Part shown: one piece after another, positions 1 through 9,306 of the stretch
How the letters are laid out: each line of letters starts with the position of its first letter
Numbering within the stretch: the first letter of the stretch is position 1
Assembly (NCBI RefSeq): GCF_030698175.1
Contig: NZ_JAUYNT010000029.1
Location: forward strand, 310,001-374,000
Direction of reading: 5' to 3'
From: Pseudomonas sp.
GTDB lineage: Bacteria > Pseudomonadota > Gammaproteobacteria > Pseudomonadales > Pseudomonadaceae
DNA: 64,000 nt
The notes under the pieces: model-generated
The model's database searches: none
Seen by the model: only the letters and a program-made list of their open reading frames with translations
Told to the model about the DNA's origin: nothing
Translations under genes and position numbers: made by a program

Positions 1-525
1 GGCCACCAGCAGACGAGTCATGCGTCCTTGTTTGCGGTTATTGACATAAATTGATGGGGCCAACCAGCCCACCCCAACGGCGGCAGCCACCAGCCAAATA
101 CCTACACCCATCGACAACTTGGGCACAAACGGCAAGGCCAGCAACATCACGCCCAAGAGCAATAACGGTAACAACAAACGCACCGACCAGTACACTTGCA
201 CCGCCGCAGACGTGCGATATCCCGCATGGGTCAGCAGCGCACGGGTGGCCGAAGTATTGTGTTGTTCTGCGGAGGTAAACCGCTGGCCCAACTGCTCCAG
301 CATTAACTGCAAGTTACTCGGTGTCTCCTGACCATAACTGCTGCCATCCCGTGCATGCGTGATCAGGCCAAGTCGACGTCGAAACGGATCGCGCAGGGCC
401 AGCACCAACAGCGTCACTGTCGCCACTGCCAGTGCAGTGCTCAGGCCAATGGCAGTGATAAACAGCAAGCGCGCCAAGATTTCATTACCCACCACCCCAT
501 TGAGCAGACTCAGTAGATACTCCAT
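1..525 (-). CDS. tadC: Tad pilus inner-membrane protein TadC (partial, N-terminal part)
   Basis: This is the first 175 codons of a minus-strand gene that runs off the left edge of the window. The ATG at 525-523 opens a frame without stops to position 1. The protein has a hydrophobic segment at about residues 15-45 and another at about 108-150, with a charged cytoplasmic stretch between them. That is the layout of the T2SSF-type platform proteins TadB and TadC. It lies 30 bp downstream of tadB, where tadC is normally found. TadC is thought to pair with TadB as the membrane platform on which the TadA ATPase works. The assignment rests on position and membrane layout, because the conserved C-terminal half is outside the window. 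Confidence 0.8.
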   Translation of the reverse strand, partial: MEYLLSLLNGVVGNEILARLLFITAIGLSTALAVATVTLLVLALRDPFRRRLGLITHARDGSSYGQETPSNLQLMLEQLGQRFTSAEQHNTSATRALLTHAGYRTSAAVQVYWSVRLLLPLLLLGVMLLALPFVPKLSMGVGIWLVAAAVGVGWLAPSIYVNNRKQGRMTRLLVA

Positions 526-555
526 GGTCTTTGACCTCACTCGGTTATCGAGCAG

Positions 556-1542
556 TTAAACCTCTATGCGGATGACTTTGCGGATCCACAGAATCCCCAC
601 CAGCATGCCAACAAAAGCCGCCACTATCAGTTTCTGTCCCAGGGGTTCTTTGATTAACATCGGCAGATAATTGGGGCTGGTGAATACAATGCCTGCGGCT
701 AACAGAAAAGGGATGCTGACGAGTATCCAGCCCGACATGCGCCCCTCGGCCGAGAGCGTTTTAACCGTGCGTTGAAAGCGAAAACGGCCACGAATCAAAC
801 TACTCAAGCGTTCCAACACCTCGGTCAGGTTACCGCCGGTGTCGCGATGAATCAGTACCGAGGTCACCAACATCATCACCGTCATACTCGGCATCCGCTC
901 CAGCAAACCGAGCATGGCCCGGCGTACATCGTTACCGTAGTTGATGTCGGCAAAGGTCAGGCCGAACTCATGGGCAACCGGGCCTTTATGTTCTTCCGCC
1001 ACCAGCTGCAAGGTCTCGTTGAACGGATGCCCTGCGCGCAAGGCTCGGCACATCGCATCCAGGGCATCCGGCAGGCCTTCTTCGAAGAGTGCGAAACGTT
1101 TGTTGCGGTCACTGGCTATTTTTAACAACGGCAGCCAAAAGGCCACGACAGCCACAGGCAAGGCCACCCACCAAAGCAGCGTAAGCCCCCACAGCGCAAC
1201 ACCCGCAAGCACCGCCAGAATCAAACCGAGCAGCACCACTCGGTAAGCACGGTAGTGATGCCCTGCCTGTTCAATCAGCTGCCCCAAGCCCTCCATCGCA
1301 GGTAATTGTTCCAGCCGTGCCGCCATTGGGGTTAAACGCTTTAGGTATTTCTGGCGCAGCATTATTTGCATGTTCGGCTGGGTGCCAGCCCGTTCCAGCA
1401 CCCCTAGGCGGTTGCGAATGCGCTTGCGCACCTTACTGGCCTCACCGAATACCGGCACTACCAAGCTCTGAGTCAGGAGAAAAACGGCGGCAAACACCAT
1501 GCCTAGAAAAGCCAGGATGTACTCACTGGGGATCTGATTCAT
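556..1542 (-). CDS. tadB: Tad pilus inner-membrane platform protein TadB
   Basis: A 328-residue T2SSF-family membrane protein. It has an N-terminal membrane segment (about residues 7-28), a hydrophobic pair near 85-125, a cytoplasmic helical domain at about 150-270 and two C-terminal membrane helices ending in the motif GILWIRK. The longer frame begins 18 bp upstream, but I chose the ATG at 1542. It has GGAGG seven bases before it and forms the ATGA overlap with the stop of tadA. It works with TadC as the inner-membrane platform for Flp pilus assembly. The translational overlap with tadA fits fixed stoichiometry of the motor and the platform. Confidence 0.9.
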   Translation of the reverse strand: MNQIPSEYILAFLGMVFAAVFLLTQSLVVPVFGEASKVRKRIRNRLGVLERAGTQPNMQIMLRQKYLKRLTPMAARLEQLPAMEGLGQLIEQAGHHYRAYRVVLLGLILAVLAGVALWGLTLLWWVALPVAVVAFWLPLLKIASDRNKRFALFEEGLPDALDAMCRALRAGHPFNETLQLVAEEHKGPVAHEFGLTFADINYGNDVRRAMLGLLERMPSMTVMMLVTSVLIHRDTGGNLTEVLERLSSLIRGRFRFQRTVKTLSAEGRMSGWILVSIPFLLAAGIVFTSPNYLPMLIKEPLGQKLIVAAFVGMLVGILWIRKVIRIEV

Positions 1543-2972
1543 GACTGCGCCTCCATCCACTCAGGACGGAACAAATTAAGCGGTAATTCAATTCCGCGCT
1601 TGGCCAGCACATCACGGAAAGCCGGCACCATGCCCGTAGGCCTGAACTCGCCGAGCACTTCCCCCTGCTCGCCCATACCGCGACGAACAAAGCCAAATAT
1701 TTCGGTCATGGTGATGATGTCACCCTCCATGCCGTTGATCTCCTGCACGCTGATCAACCGCCGCTTGCCATCTTCCTGACGCTCCAACTGGATCACCACA
1801 TCGATGGCCGAGGCGATCTGCTGGCGCAGGGCTTTGATTGGAAAGGTCGCACCGGTCATCGAGACCATATTCTCAACCCGGCCCAAGGCATCGCGCGCGG
1901 TATTGGCATGAATGGTCGTCAGCGAGCCATCGTGGCCGGTGTTCATCGCCGTGAGCATGTCCAACGCCTCCGCACCGCGCACCTCGCCAATAACAATGCG
2001 GTCGGGGCGCATGCGCAGGCTGTTGCGCACCAGTTCGCGCTGGCTCACCTCACCACGGCCCTCGATATTTGCCGGCCGGGTTTCCAGACGCACCACATGG
2101 GGTTGCTGCAACTGCAGTTCAGCCGAATCCTCGATAGTGACTATCCGTTCGTTTAGCGGGATGAAACTGGACAACACATTGAGCATGGTGGTTTTACCGC
2201 TACCGGTGCCGCCGGAAATCAGCACGTTCAAGCGCCCACGGACAATGGCCTTGAGCAGCAACGCAATGGCTGGGGTCAGGGTTCCGGACTGCACCAAACT
2301 CTCGGTATTGAGGAGGTCCACGGAGAACCGGCGAATCGACATGCTCGGCCCGTCAATGGCCAGCGGCGGGATGATCGCATTGACCCGTGAGCCGTCCTTG
2401 AGCCGAGCATCCACCAACGGTGAAGACTCATCGATACGCCGGCCCAGACTGGAAACGATACGGTCGATAATATTCAGCAGATGCTGGTCATCACGAAAAC
2501 GCACATCGGTGCGCTGTAGCTTGCCAAAGCGCTCGACATACACCGAGGCATGACCATTGACCAGGATGTCGGACACGCTATGGTCAGCCAGTAGCGGCTC
2601 CAATGGCCCTAGGCCGAGTACCTCGTCGCCAATTTGCTTGATAATTAATTGCCGGCTGGCGGTGCTCACCGGAGCGCTATGTTCGTCCAGTAGGCGGGTG
2701 CTGATATCACGAATTTGCCGCACCGCATCGGCCGGTTCCAACGAGTCGAGCAGGGACAGATCCATCACTTTAAGTAACTGCTGATAGATTCTTTCCCGCC
2801 ACTCGCTTTCCACCGGCGAAAGCTGGGTTTTGGTTTCGTACAGCGATTCGGGGGTAATGTGCTCCCAAGCCAACAGGGCATCAGCGCCCCCATTAACACT
2901 TGGTTCGGATGCCAGCACGGCCCCCGTCTTGCTGTCTTGCTGACGCAAGCGATTACGAAAGTCACTAAGCAT
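1539..2972 (-). CDS. tadA: Tad pilus secretion ATPase TadA (CpaF family)
   Basis: A 477-residue type II/IV secretion ATPase that powers Flp pilin assembly from the cytoplasmic side. The Walker A motif GGTGSGKT is at residues 254-261. It is followed by the Asp box (VTIEDSAELQL) and the Walker B region containing RPDRIVIGEVRG. The CpaF-type N-terminal domain contains the conserved GLGPLEPLL segment at about residues 120-128. The length is normal for the family. The gene follows tadZ after 3 bp and overlaps tadB by 4 bp (ATGA). No key residue is missing, so it should be active. Confidence 0.95.
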   Translation of the reverse strand: MLSDFRNRLRQQDSKTGAVLASEPSVNGGADALLAWEHITPESLYETKTQLSPVESEWRERIYQQLLKVMDLSLLDSLEPADAVRQIRDISTRLLDEHSAPVSTASRQLIIKQIGDEVLGLGPLEPLLADHSVSDILVNGHASVYVERFGKLQRTDVRFRDDQHLLNIIDRIVSSLGRRIDESSPLVDARLKDGSRVNAIIPPLAIDGPSMSIRRFSVDLLNTESLVQSGTLTPAIALLLKAIVRGRLNVLISGGTGSGKTTMLNVLSSFIPLNERIVTIEDSAELQLQQPHVVRLETRPANIEGRGEVSQRELVRNSLRMRPDRIVIGEVRGAEALDMLTAMNTGHDGSLTTIHANTARDALGRVENMVSMTGATFPIKALRQQIASAIDVVIQLERQEDGKRRLISVQEINGMEGDIITMTEIFGFVRRGMGEQGEVLGEFRPTGMVPAFRDVLAKRGIELPLNLFRPEWMEAQS

Positions 2973-2975
2973 GCT

Positions 2976-4199
2976 TCACTCCCGGAACAAACGACTGAAA
3001 GCGCGCGTTAACAAACCTTGCTCACGGACCACTGTATTGCCCAACAACCCCACCGTCATTTCATGCAGGGCCACCGTGATAGGCGCACGCGGCGCCTGCA
3101 AGTCCAGCGGCACACCGGAGTTCTGACTCTCGCTGACCACCGCAAAGTCATTGGGCAGCTTTTGCAATTCGTTGCACTGCAGCGCCGCAGCGATATCGTG
3201 CAACGTAATAGGTGAGGCTTTGTTGTAGCGGTTGACCACCACTTGCATGTGGCTTTTATGCACGCCGAGGTCATCGCGCAATATGCGTGCGAGGCGACTG
3301 GCATCTTTAAGGTGGCTGATACTCTGCTGCACCACGATAAGCACCTGGTCGGCCTGCTCTAAAGTGATGCCGGTGAGGTGATCAATCTGCCGTGGCAAAT
3401 CCACCACCACCCAGTCATAACTGCTGCGAGCCAAATGCAGCAAGGCTTCGAGTTGTTCGTGACGGATATCCATTGGCAGGCACAATTCATTTTCGCGCCC
3501 GCCCAGCACATGCAGTGTCGGGCTAAAGTGACTGCAGAAACCGCGCAAGGCCACGTTGTCCATGCCCTCGATCTGTTGCAGTACCTCGACATGACTATGG
3601 CTGGGTTGCACATCGAGGTAATGGGCCACGCTGCCAAATTGCAAATCGAGGTCCAGCAACAAAGTGCTACCGCCTTTGACACTGAGTTGGTGAGCCAGAT
3701 TACAGGCCAATAAAGTGGCCCCCGAACCACCTTTGGCATTGATTACCGCCAGCAATTTTCCGTTGCCAGCACTGTTGCCGTGCGCCTCCTTGACCATCCG
3801 ATTCAAGGCTCCCAACAACTCCTCGGCAGCCACCGGCTCTGGGAGAAAGTCGCGAGCGCCCGCCTGCATCGCCAGACGAATCCCCTCACGCTCATCCAAC
3901 GGGCCACAGATCAGCAACGGTGGGCGCTCATGCACTGGACGCTGCAACAGCGCGGCTAACTCTTCACGCCACAGGTGACTGACCCGCAGTAACAAAAAAT
4001 CCGGAAGTTGTGTCAGTCCATAGAGTGGATCGGTATGGCCATTACTCACCAAACGTGTGCTGACCTGCACGCTGGTAGCGTGCTGACAGATGTTCTCTAA
4101 ATGCTGCAAAGCTTTAGCATCGCGACTGCTAATCAATAGGCGCAAGAGCTGCTTGCTTGCCGTGCCGTGGGGTAGCGTGAGTTCTTTGGAATTTAACAT
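2976..4199 (-). CDS. tadZ: Tad pilus localisation ATPase TadZ/CpaE
   Basis: A 407-residue MinD/ParA-like protein with an N-terminal receiver-like domain (about residues 15-140) and a C-terminal ATPase domain. The nucleotide-binding loop reads KGGSGAT at residues 156-162: the P-loop lysine of MinD is replaced by Ala, while the upstream lysine is kept. Such atypical loops are known in the TadZ/CpaE family. Members localise the pilus machinery to the cell pole. The start overlaps the end of the preceding tadE-like gene by 7 bp, and tadA follows after 3 bp. Confidence 0.9.
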   Translation of the reverse strand: MLNSKELTLPHGTASKQLLRLLISSRDAKALQHLENICQHATSVQVSTRLVSNGHTDPLYGLTQLPDFLLLRVSHLWREELAALLQRPVHERPPLLICGPLDEREGIRLAMQAGARDFLPEPVAAEELLGALNRMVKEAHGNSAGNGKLLAVINAKGGSGATLLACNLAHQLSVKGGSTLLLDLDLQFGSVAHYLDVQPSHSHVEVLQQIEGMDNVALRGFCSHFSPTLHVLGGRENELCLPMDIRHEQLEALLHLARSSYDWVVVDLPRQIDHLTGITLEQADQVLIVVQQSISHLKDASRLARILRDDLGVHKSHMQVVVNRYNKASPITLHDIAAALQCNELQKLPNDFAVVSESQNSGVPLDLQAPRAPITVALHEMTVGLLGNTVVREQGLLTRAFSRLFRE

Positions 4200-4678
4200 T
4201 GGGTGACCCCGCTGGCGCCATCATAGCCAAGACTCTCTCTTGGCAAGGTCGCCCTGAATGGCGGCAAGGTGATCCCCGCACCGAACCCTGGAATCAACAA
4301 ATTGAAACTGAAATTTGGGATGCTGATCTGCACGTAGCGGATAGAGTCAAACCCCGCACCGCCATCATTCGGAGTGGCCACCACTGCGCCGTTTTGATCC
4401 AGATACGTTAAGTTCAAGTCGGCGGTGTCGAGGTTATTGATCAGGCTACTCGCCCCGCTGTCGGTCGCCGCGTTGAAAATCGCCCGACGTAAGATCTCTG
4501 GCCTACTGATCTCACATACCACTGCCAAGCGGGCGCCTCGGCGGACCACCTCATTCAGCGCTTCGACGGTAAAATACAAACGAGCCATTTCCAGTACGCC
4601 GAACAGCAGGGTGAACAGCACCAAGCCGATGATGGCGAACTCCACCACATAAACTCCCTGCATGCGTTTTCTGTTCAT
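4193..4678 (-). CDS. TadE-like minor pseudopilin
   Basis: About 161 residues with a short basic N-terminus followed by the prepilin-type segment GVYVVEFAIIGLVLF. The glutamate is at the position typical of TadE/TadF pseudopilins, just after the site expected for cleavage by the prepilin peptidase. The remainder is a soluble domain with no clear motif. A GTG three bases upstream is possible, but the ATG at 4678 shares its A with the upstream stop (TGATG) and is preceded by GAGGG. It lies directly after a second gene of the same type, so the pilus probably uses a pair of minor pseudopilins in place of a classical TadE/TadF set. Confidence 0.8.
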   Translation of the reverse strand: MNRKRMQGVYVVEFAIIGLVLFTLLFGVLEMARLYFTVEALNEVVRRGARLAVVCEISRPEILRRAIFNAATDSGASSLINNLDTADLNLTYLDQNGAVVATPNDGGAGFDSIRYVQISIPNFSFNLLIPGFGAGITLPPFRATLPRESLGYDGASGVTQC

Positions 4679-5139
4679 CACAGTGCCCTCATCACGGTAG
4701 TGGCGACCAGCGGAAAATTCAGCGCCGTGCCACTGCCGATAAATGCCGGAATACCGTTACCTATGACCGGGACAAAGGTATAGCTGATGGTCACGCTTAC
4801 ATGCTCAGCGCCCTGGGCGCTGACCTGCACATTGGCGCTGGTGAGCCCTGATACCAACGGGGTTGCGGTGTTACCCGGCACACCATAAACGGCAAGATTC
4901 TTGGTCTGTAGCACAAGCTGCGGATCACTCGTAAGGTCGATCTTTCCCTGCGTAGAATTCCAAGCGCCGATGGCGACAAACCGCGCGGCATCACGACTGG
5001 CCTGCAATAGACTGTTGTACTGATAGAGCATGCGCGCGATCTCGCCGATGGCCAGCAGCAACAACAGCAACAACGGCAAGGTGATCGCGAACTCCACCAT
5101 GGCTACGCCACGCTGCGGCTTAAAACCTTGAAGCTCCAT
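4678..5139 (-). CDS. TadE-like minor pseudopilin
   Basis: A 153-residue protein that starts with a basic stretch and the segment GVAMVEFAITLPLLLLLLLA, a prepilin-like cleavage region followed by a single membrane helix. The rest is predicted to be periplasmic and rich in beta strands. TadE-family pseudopilins are processed by the dedicated prepilin peptidase and are needed for Flp pilus assembly. The start is clear: AGGAGGCGCT immediately precedes the ATG. It is coupled to the next pseudopilin gene by a one-base stop/start overlap. Confidence 0.82.
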   Translation of the reverse strand: MELQGFKPQRGVAMVEFAITLPLLLLLLLAIGEIARMLYQYNSLLQASRDAARFVAIGAWNSTQGKIDLTSDPQLVLQTKNLAVYGVPGNTATPLVSGLTSANVQVSAQGAEHVSVTISYTFVPVIGNGIPAFIGSGTALNFPLVATTVMRAL

Positions 5140-5147
5140 AGCGCCTC

Positions 5148-6509
5148 CTACGAATCAGGACTCAGCGTCGAGCTGGTGATATAGCTTTTGTACAACTGAA
5201 TGATTTTCGACCCTGCGGTGTTCACCGGCACGGGCTGGCCGCCGCCATCGCATAGGCTGTCAAACTGCCCGAGCAGCCAGGCCTGACCACCGCTTTGATC
5301 CATAGGTTGCAGGGTAAAAAAGCAACCGAAGCCCAGCACCGGCACCGAGGCCGTACCACCGTCGGTACCGCTGCACTGACCGATAACAACCGTCAGCATG
5401 CGTCGTCCGTAAGCACCGCTAGTCTGGCAACCGCTGCTGCCTGGAGTCGCCACACAAGATGCCGAGCCACTCTTCCAGTCGTTGAGATCAAACAGTCCAG
5501 CATTGCCAGAGCTGCTCATATTGCCGTCCGGGTCGGAGCTCACCTGGCCACCACCAGCGCCGAGATAGCTGACACTGTCATTGCTCAAGTCGACAGTCAG
5601 TGCCGCCTTGCCATTATTGAGCTGGTCATACGTTGTCACCAAATCCGGCGGGTAAAGGGCCTCAGTGCCGCTCATAGGGCCCAAATACTCGCCGAACCGG
5701 GTATTAAAGCCCTGCACGGACGGCCCTACGGTATTACCGGGTTTAGTCGCCACGTTGTCACCGACTTCCGGGCAGAGCATGCCACCACCGGCCAGTAACT
5801 CTCTAACCGTCTGGCCACCGGCACCAAAGTCGAGTAACTGAAAATTACCGGGGCCGATGCCCGAGGTGTTGTTTTTCGCCGTTTTCAATACTGTTAGCTG
5901 GCCCATGCCGAAACCCCAATTGGTGTCGGGCAGGGCCGGGTCACCACAGACCATCAGCGGAGCCAGCTCGCAGGCACTGCTCGAACTCGCCCCAGCCGTG
6001 GCCAAGGCTGCGATGGCCTTGGCCGGCACAGTGCCATTGCCAAAGCTCTGCGCAAAGTTCCAGAAAAACCCGGTTAACGAGTAGGTCGGCACCGTTACCC
6101 GAACAAAACTGGCATCGGCAGGTCCGGGGAAAGAAAATGGTCCTGAGACGTTATTGGCCAACTCCACCACAGCAAAAGCACCGGCTCCCCCAGCAGCGGC
6201 CATCGCGGCCGCCAGTTCACTATTACCACTGGCATTGGCGTTTAAGCTCAAGGTTGCTAACGCGGCACTGCGCGTGGAGGTCGCGGCATTAGCCGTGCCG
6301 AATACCTGAGTCAAGGTTTTCGCGCCACTTAAAGCGGCGGCATCCACAGTGTTTTGCAGGCGGGTTTTATTGACCAGCACATGGCCACCATCCAGCGCCA
6401 GCGCGGCCATCAGCAGCATGGCCGCCATGGCAATCACCACCATCACCAACACAGCCCCCCGCTGCTGCTCTGGGGGCATGTTCAACGGTTGCTGCATCCA
6501 GAGGTTCAT
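5148..6509 (-). CDS. TadG-like pilus assembly protein
   Basis: A 453-residue protein with the TadG N-terminal signature. A hydrophobic stretch starts at QQRGAVLVMVVIAMAAM and is followed by ALDGGHVLVNKTRLQNTVD, which matches the putative Flp pilus assembly TadG N-terminal domain. The large remainder is Gly/Ser/Asn-rich, with six or more cysteines that could form periplasmic disulfides. No von Willebrand domain is obvious. The ATG at 6509 has GAGG nine bases upstream. TadG proteins are membrane-anchored and needed for pilus assembly or adhesion. It sits 8 bp upstream of the first tadE-like gene. Confidence 0.8.
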   Translation of the reverse strand: MNLWMQQPLNMPPEQQRGAVLVMVVIAMAAMLLMAALALDGGHVLVNKTRLQNTVDAAALSGAKTLTQVFGTANAATSTRSAALATLSLNANASGNSELAAAMAAAGGAGAFAVVELANNVSGPFSFPGPADASFVRVTVPTYSLTGFFWNFAQSFGNGTVPAKAIAALATAGASSSSACELAPLMVCGDPALPDTNWGFGMGQLTVLKTAKNNTSGIGPGNFQLLDFGAGGQTVRELLAGGGMLCPEVGDNVATKPGNTVGPSVQGFNTRFGEYLGPMSGTEALYPPDLVTTYDQLNNGKAALTVDLSNDSVSYLGAGGGQVSSDPDGNMSSSGNAGLFDLNDWKSGSASCVATPGSSGCQTSGAYGRRMLTVVIGQCSGTDGGTASVPVLGFGCFFTLQPMDQSGGQAWLLGQFDSLCDGGGQPVPVNTAGSKIIQLYKSYITSSTLSPDS

Positions 6510-6520
6510 GGCGGTAAGCC

Positions 6521-6802
6521 TCAGTTGCTGCTGCCGATATTGATCTGAATCGGTTGGGCAACCTGCTCCGCTTCGCCGGTCACGCCGCGGTAGCTGTCCA
6601 ATACTTTCTCAGTCAACGGACCATCAGTGCCAACCGGAGAAATATCGGTGCCAGGCTTGGCGGCAACTTCTTTATTGGCGATCTGCTGATAGAGCGTTTG
6701 GTTAACACTGGAGCCGAATGGTCCGACCCGACCCTCTTCGTAAATCATGCAACCAGTTAGAAGGGACAGCGACAAAGCCAACAAGCTAATCATGCGGTTC
6801 AT
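6521..6802 (-). CDS. Small outer-membrane lipoprotein of the Tad locus
   Basis: A 93-residue lipoprotein. The signal peptide ends in the lipobox LTGC, so Cys17 of the chosen start would be acylated. The longer frame starts five codons earlier, but the ATG at 6802 has GGAGG eight bases upstream and gives a normal signal peptide. The mature part is short and acidic and contains the segment VLDSYRGVTGEAEQV. It takes the place, just downstream of the secretin gene, that is often occupied by TadD/RcpB/CpaD-type accessory proteins. It is too short to be TadD and has no TPR motifs. A role as a secretin pilotin or partner is inferred only from position. Confidence 0.7.
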   Translation of the reverse strand: MNRMISLLALSLSLLTGCMIYEEGRVGPFGSSVNQTLYQQIANKEVAAKPGTDISPVGTDGPLTEKVLDSYRGVTGEAEQVAQPIQINIGSSN

Positions 6803-6817
6803 GATTGCGGCCTCCAA

Positions 6818-8293
6818 TTAGTTAAGGTCATGGCCAAAATGGCCGCCGGATACCCCAAGGCTGACGGGCACAGCGCGCCCCGTTCCCGGTGCCTTGGTTT
6901 TACCCATTAGATAAAAGTCGAGGTCACTCGGCTCGACGAAATTCTGCGTGGGCAGCAGCACTGTTTTCGCATCAACCGGTTTGGCCAAGTGCGGGGTAAC
7001 CAAAATCACCAGTTCGGTTTGTCCACTGCGGTACTCCTGGCTACGAAACAGATAACCAAGCACCGGGATATCACCCAAGCCTGGGAAGCGATTGACCAGA
7101 TCACGGCTGTTCTCACTGATCAGCCCGGCGATAGCGATGGTCTGACCGTCGCCCAACTCGAGGGTGGATTGCGCGCTGCGCTTGGTTAACGAGGGCACTA
7201 TCTGGGTCACCCCGCCAATTGCGCCGCCAATTGCCCCTGCGCCGGTATCCAGCAACAAGGTGTTGCTATCGGCAATTTCACTGACTGAAACATTCAAATT
7301 GAGGTTGATGCGCCCGGAATCCAGCGCCACTGGAATAAATTTAAGGCCGACGCCGAACTCTTTGTATTCGATGGTGGTGCCGTCATCACCGTCACTGACC
7401 GGAATTGGAAACTCGCCGCCGGAAATAAACTCCGCCTGCTGCCCACTAAGGGTGGTCAGGGTCGGCTCGGCCAAAACCTTGGCTGAACCATTGTTTTTAG
7501 CGGCGTCCAGCACCAGATTGAATTTAAAGCTATCGGAAAGAAAGTTAGCCAGCAGGGCTTTACCGCTGCCCGGTGAGATGCCGGTATTGACGCCACCCAA
7601 GGTCCAGTTGCCCGCACCGGTGCCTGAGGCGAGGAAGTTGATATTCATGCTCTTCAGCAAGCTGCGCTGCACTTCCGCCACTTTGACCTCCAGCATCACC
7701 TGCTGGCTGCCGCCGATGGTCATCAAGTTGATCACGTCCAGTGCCTGGGTCGGTGTCGCCACCGCAGCCTCACCCTCCCCCTGAACCACGCTGGAAGTTT
7801 GTGCGGTGTAGGTCTTGGCTAATTTGATTGCCGTGTCCATGGCAACCGCGCTGGTAACCTGGCCACGCAATACCAGCGCACCCTGAGCGCTGAACACTTC
7901 AATTTTCTCGTTGGGCATTAATTGATGCAGTTTGTCCTTGAGGCTGCTCAGATCATGGCCGACCTCAACATCAAGGCTGTCGATCAGCCGATTACTGCCG
8001 TCCCACAGCAGCACGTTAGTACTGCCCAGCGTGCGCCCAAGCAAGTACAACTGAGTCGGGCTGGTGATTAAAATATCGGCGATTTCCGGGTTGCCCACCG
8101 AGACTTTTTTCACCGGCGCACGGGTACTCAGCACGCGCGATTTATAAATGGGCACTTGGATAGTGCTGATATTGGCTGCTGGCATAGCACTCACCGGCGG
8201 CTGCAGTTGCGCCGCTTGCGCACTGCTGCTGAGTAGCAAACCTACAGCTAAAAATTGCAGCGAATAGATACTGAGCTTTTCGATGATAGTCAT
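6818..8293 (-). CDS. rcpA: Flp pilus outer-membrane secretin RcpA/CpaC
   Basis: A 491-residue secretin with a signal peptide cleaved after about residue 27 (AQA). An N-terminal periplasmic pilus-secretin domain contains VKKVSVGNPEIADI. A BON-like stretch follows, then the C-terminal secretin domain from about residue 240, with VLAEPTLTTLSGQQAEF and the typical GL.F.P region. It forms the outer-membrane channel for the pilus. AGGAG precedes the ATG at 8293. About 180 bp without a recognisable gene separates it from rcpC. Confidence 0.93.
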   Translation of the reverse strand: MTIIEKLSIYSLQFLAVGLLLSSSAQAAQLQPPVSAMPAANISTIQVPIYKSRVLSTRAPVKKVSVGNPEIADILITSPTQLYLLGRTLGSTNVLLWDGSNRLIDSLDVEVGHDLSSLKDKLHQLMPNEKIEVFSAQGALVLRGQVTSAVAMDTAIKLAKTYTAQTSSVVQGEGEAAVATPTQALDVINLMTIGGSQQVMLEVKVAEVQRSLLKSMNINFLASGTGAGNWTLGGVNTGISPGSGKALLANFLSDSFKFNLVLDAAKNNGSAKVLAEPTLTTLSGQQAEFISGGEFPIPVSDGDDGTTIEYKEFGVGLKFIPVALDSGRINLNLNVSVSEIADSNTLLLDTGAGAIGGAIGGVTQIVPSLTKRSAQSTLELGDGQTIAIAGLISENSRDLVNRFPGLGDIPVLGYLFRSQEYRSGQTELVILVTPHLAKPVDAKTVLLPTQNFVEPSDLDFYLMGKTKAPGTGRAVPVSLGVSGGHFGHDLN

Positions 8294-8473
8294 GCGTTAC
8301 TCCTTGGTTGCTATCGCGAGTTACTTGCTCACAGCCTAGTTAACTATTGCGCGATGGCCCGAATACAACCGGCCCCATAAGCGCAATCGCGCTAGCGCCC
8401 TGCGCCAATCAATCGCGGCACTTCAAAAATTGACCGGCGGTTCACTGCCTTCCTGCGCCTGCCTGACACCGGC

Positions 8474-9289
8474 CTACAGTTGTGCTTTTGCCTGTTCAAT
8501 TTTGGTGCCGCGGATAATGGTCACACCGCCGCCACCCGCTTTGCGGCGCACTACTGGCTTGACGACTATAGGCGCGGGGGCTGGTTGTTCCACTGCCGCG
8601 ACTGCGGTTGCTAACGGGGCAGGCAGTGGCTTTTTTTGGTTATCCAGAGGGTTGCGCAGGGCCAGTTGCAGCTTGCCTTCGGTTTGCGCCTTGACCAAAA
8701 TCTCTGCCTCGGCGCTGGTCATTTCCAGGGTTACGGCGCGCACCACCACCGGTTGAGTTTTATCGGTGCCGGCCGTCTGATCCACCGCCAGTACGCGTAA
8801 ATCCTCAAGAATGGTTTCCGACTCGGCATCGCTGGTGTTACCGATTTTCTTGGTCGCCAGTACATCGACCCTATTGCCCGGCAGCAGAAAACCACCGACG
8901 CCGACCACATCATCCACCCGCACCGAGATGGCGCGCATTTGCGGTGCAATCAACGAAGCCAAGGTGCTGCCGCCAAGGTGCTCGGCCAAGCGTGCGCCGC
9001 GAACGATATCGCCACGCAAGATGTCGAAAGTGGCGATTTTGCCGACCACCTTGTCACTGGCGTCGAAGGCATCGTCCGGCACCGTACCCTTGGGCATGCG
9101 CACTACGCCGATCTGCTGAGCTTCAATCATCTGTCCGAAGGCAATTTCTACCGTGGCCACCACCACGCTTTGCAAGTTGTCATCGGGGCTGGCATCCAGC
9201 CGTGCAATCAGCCAATTATTGGCCAGAAAGGCTGCGCCCAATCCGAGAATCAGCGACAGACCGATCAATGTAAGGGTGCGTGAGTTCAT
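8474..9289 (-). CDS. rcpC: Flp pilus assembly protein RcpC/CpaB
   Basis: A 271-residue periplasmic protein with an N-terminal membrane anchor (TLTLIGLSLILGLGAAFLA) and a SAF-type domain at about residues 40-105, followed by the RcpC domain with NRVDVLATKK. The longer frame adds 20 unlikely residues. The ATG at 9289 has AAGGAG just upstream. RcpC/CpaB proteins are thought to bind peptidoglycan or stabilise the secretin. The C-terminus is rich in Pro, Val and Lys, and ends with a basic VRRKAGGGG stretch. Confidence 0.88.
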   Translation of the reverse strand: MNSRTLTLIGLSLILGLGAAFLANNWLIARLDASPDDNLQSVVVATVEIAFGQMIEAQQIGVVRMPKGTVPDDAFDASDKVVGKIATFDILRGDIVRGARLAEHLGGSTLASLIAPQMRAISVRVDDVVGVGGFLLPGNRVDVLATKKIGNTSDAESETILEDLRVLAVDQTAGTDKTQPVVVRAVTLEMTSAEAEILVKAQTEGKLQLALRNPLDNQKKPLPAPLATAVAAVEQPAPAPIVVKPVVRRKAGGGGVTIIRGTKIEQAKAQL

Positions 9290-9306
9290 GTCGATATCTC
9301 CTTGAG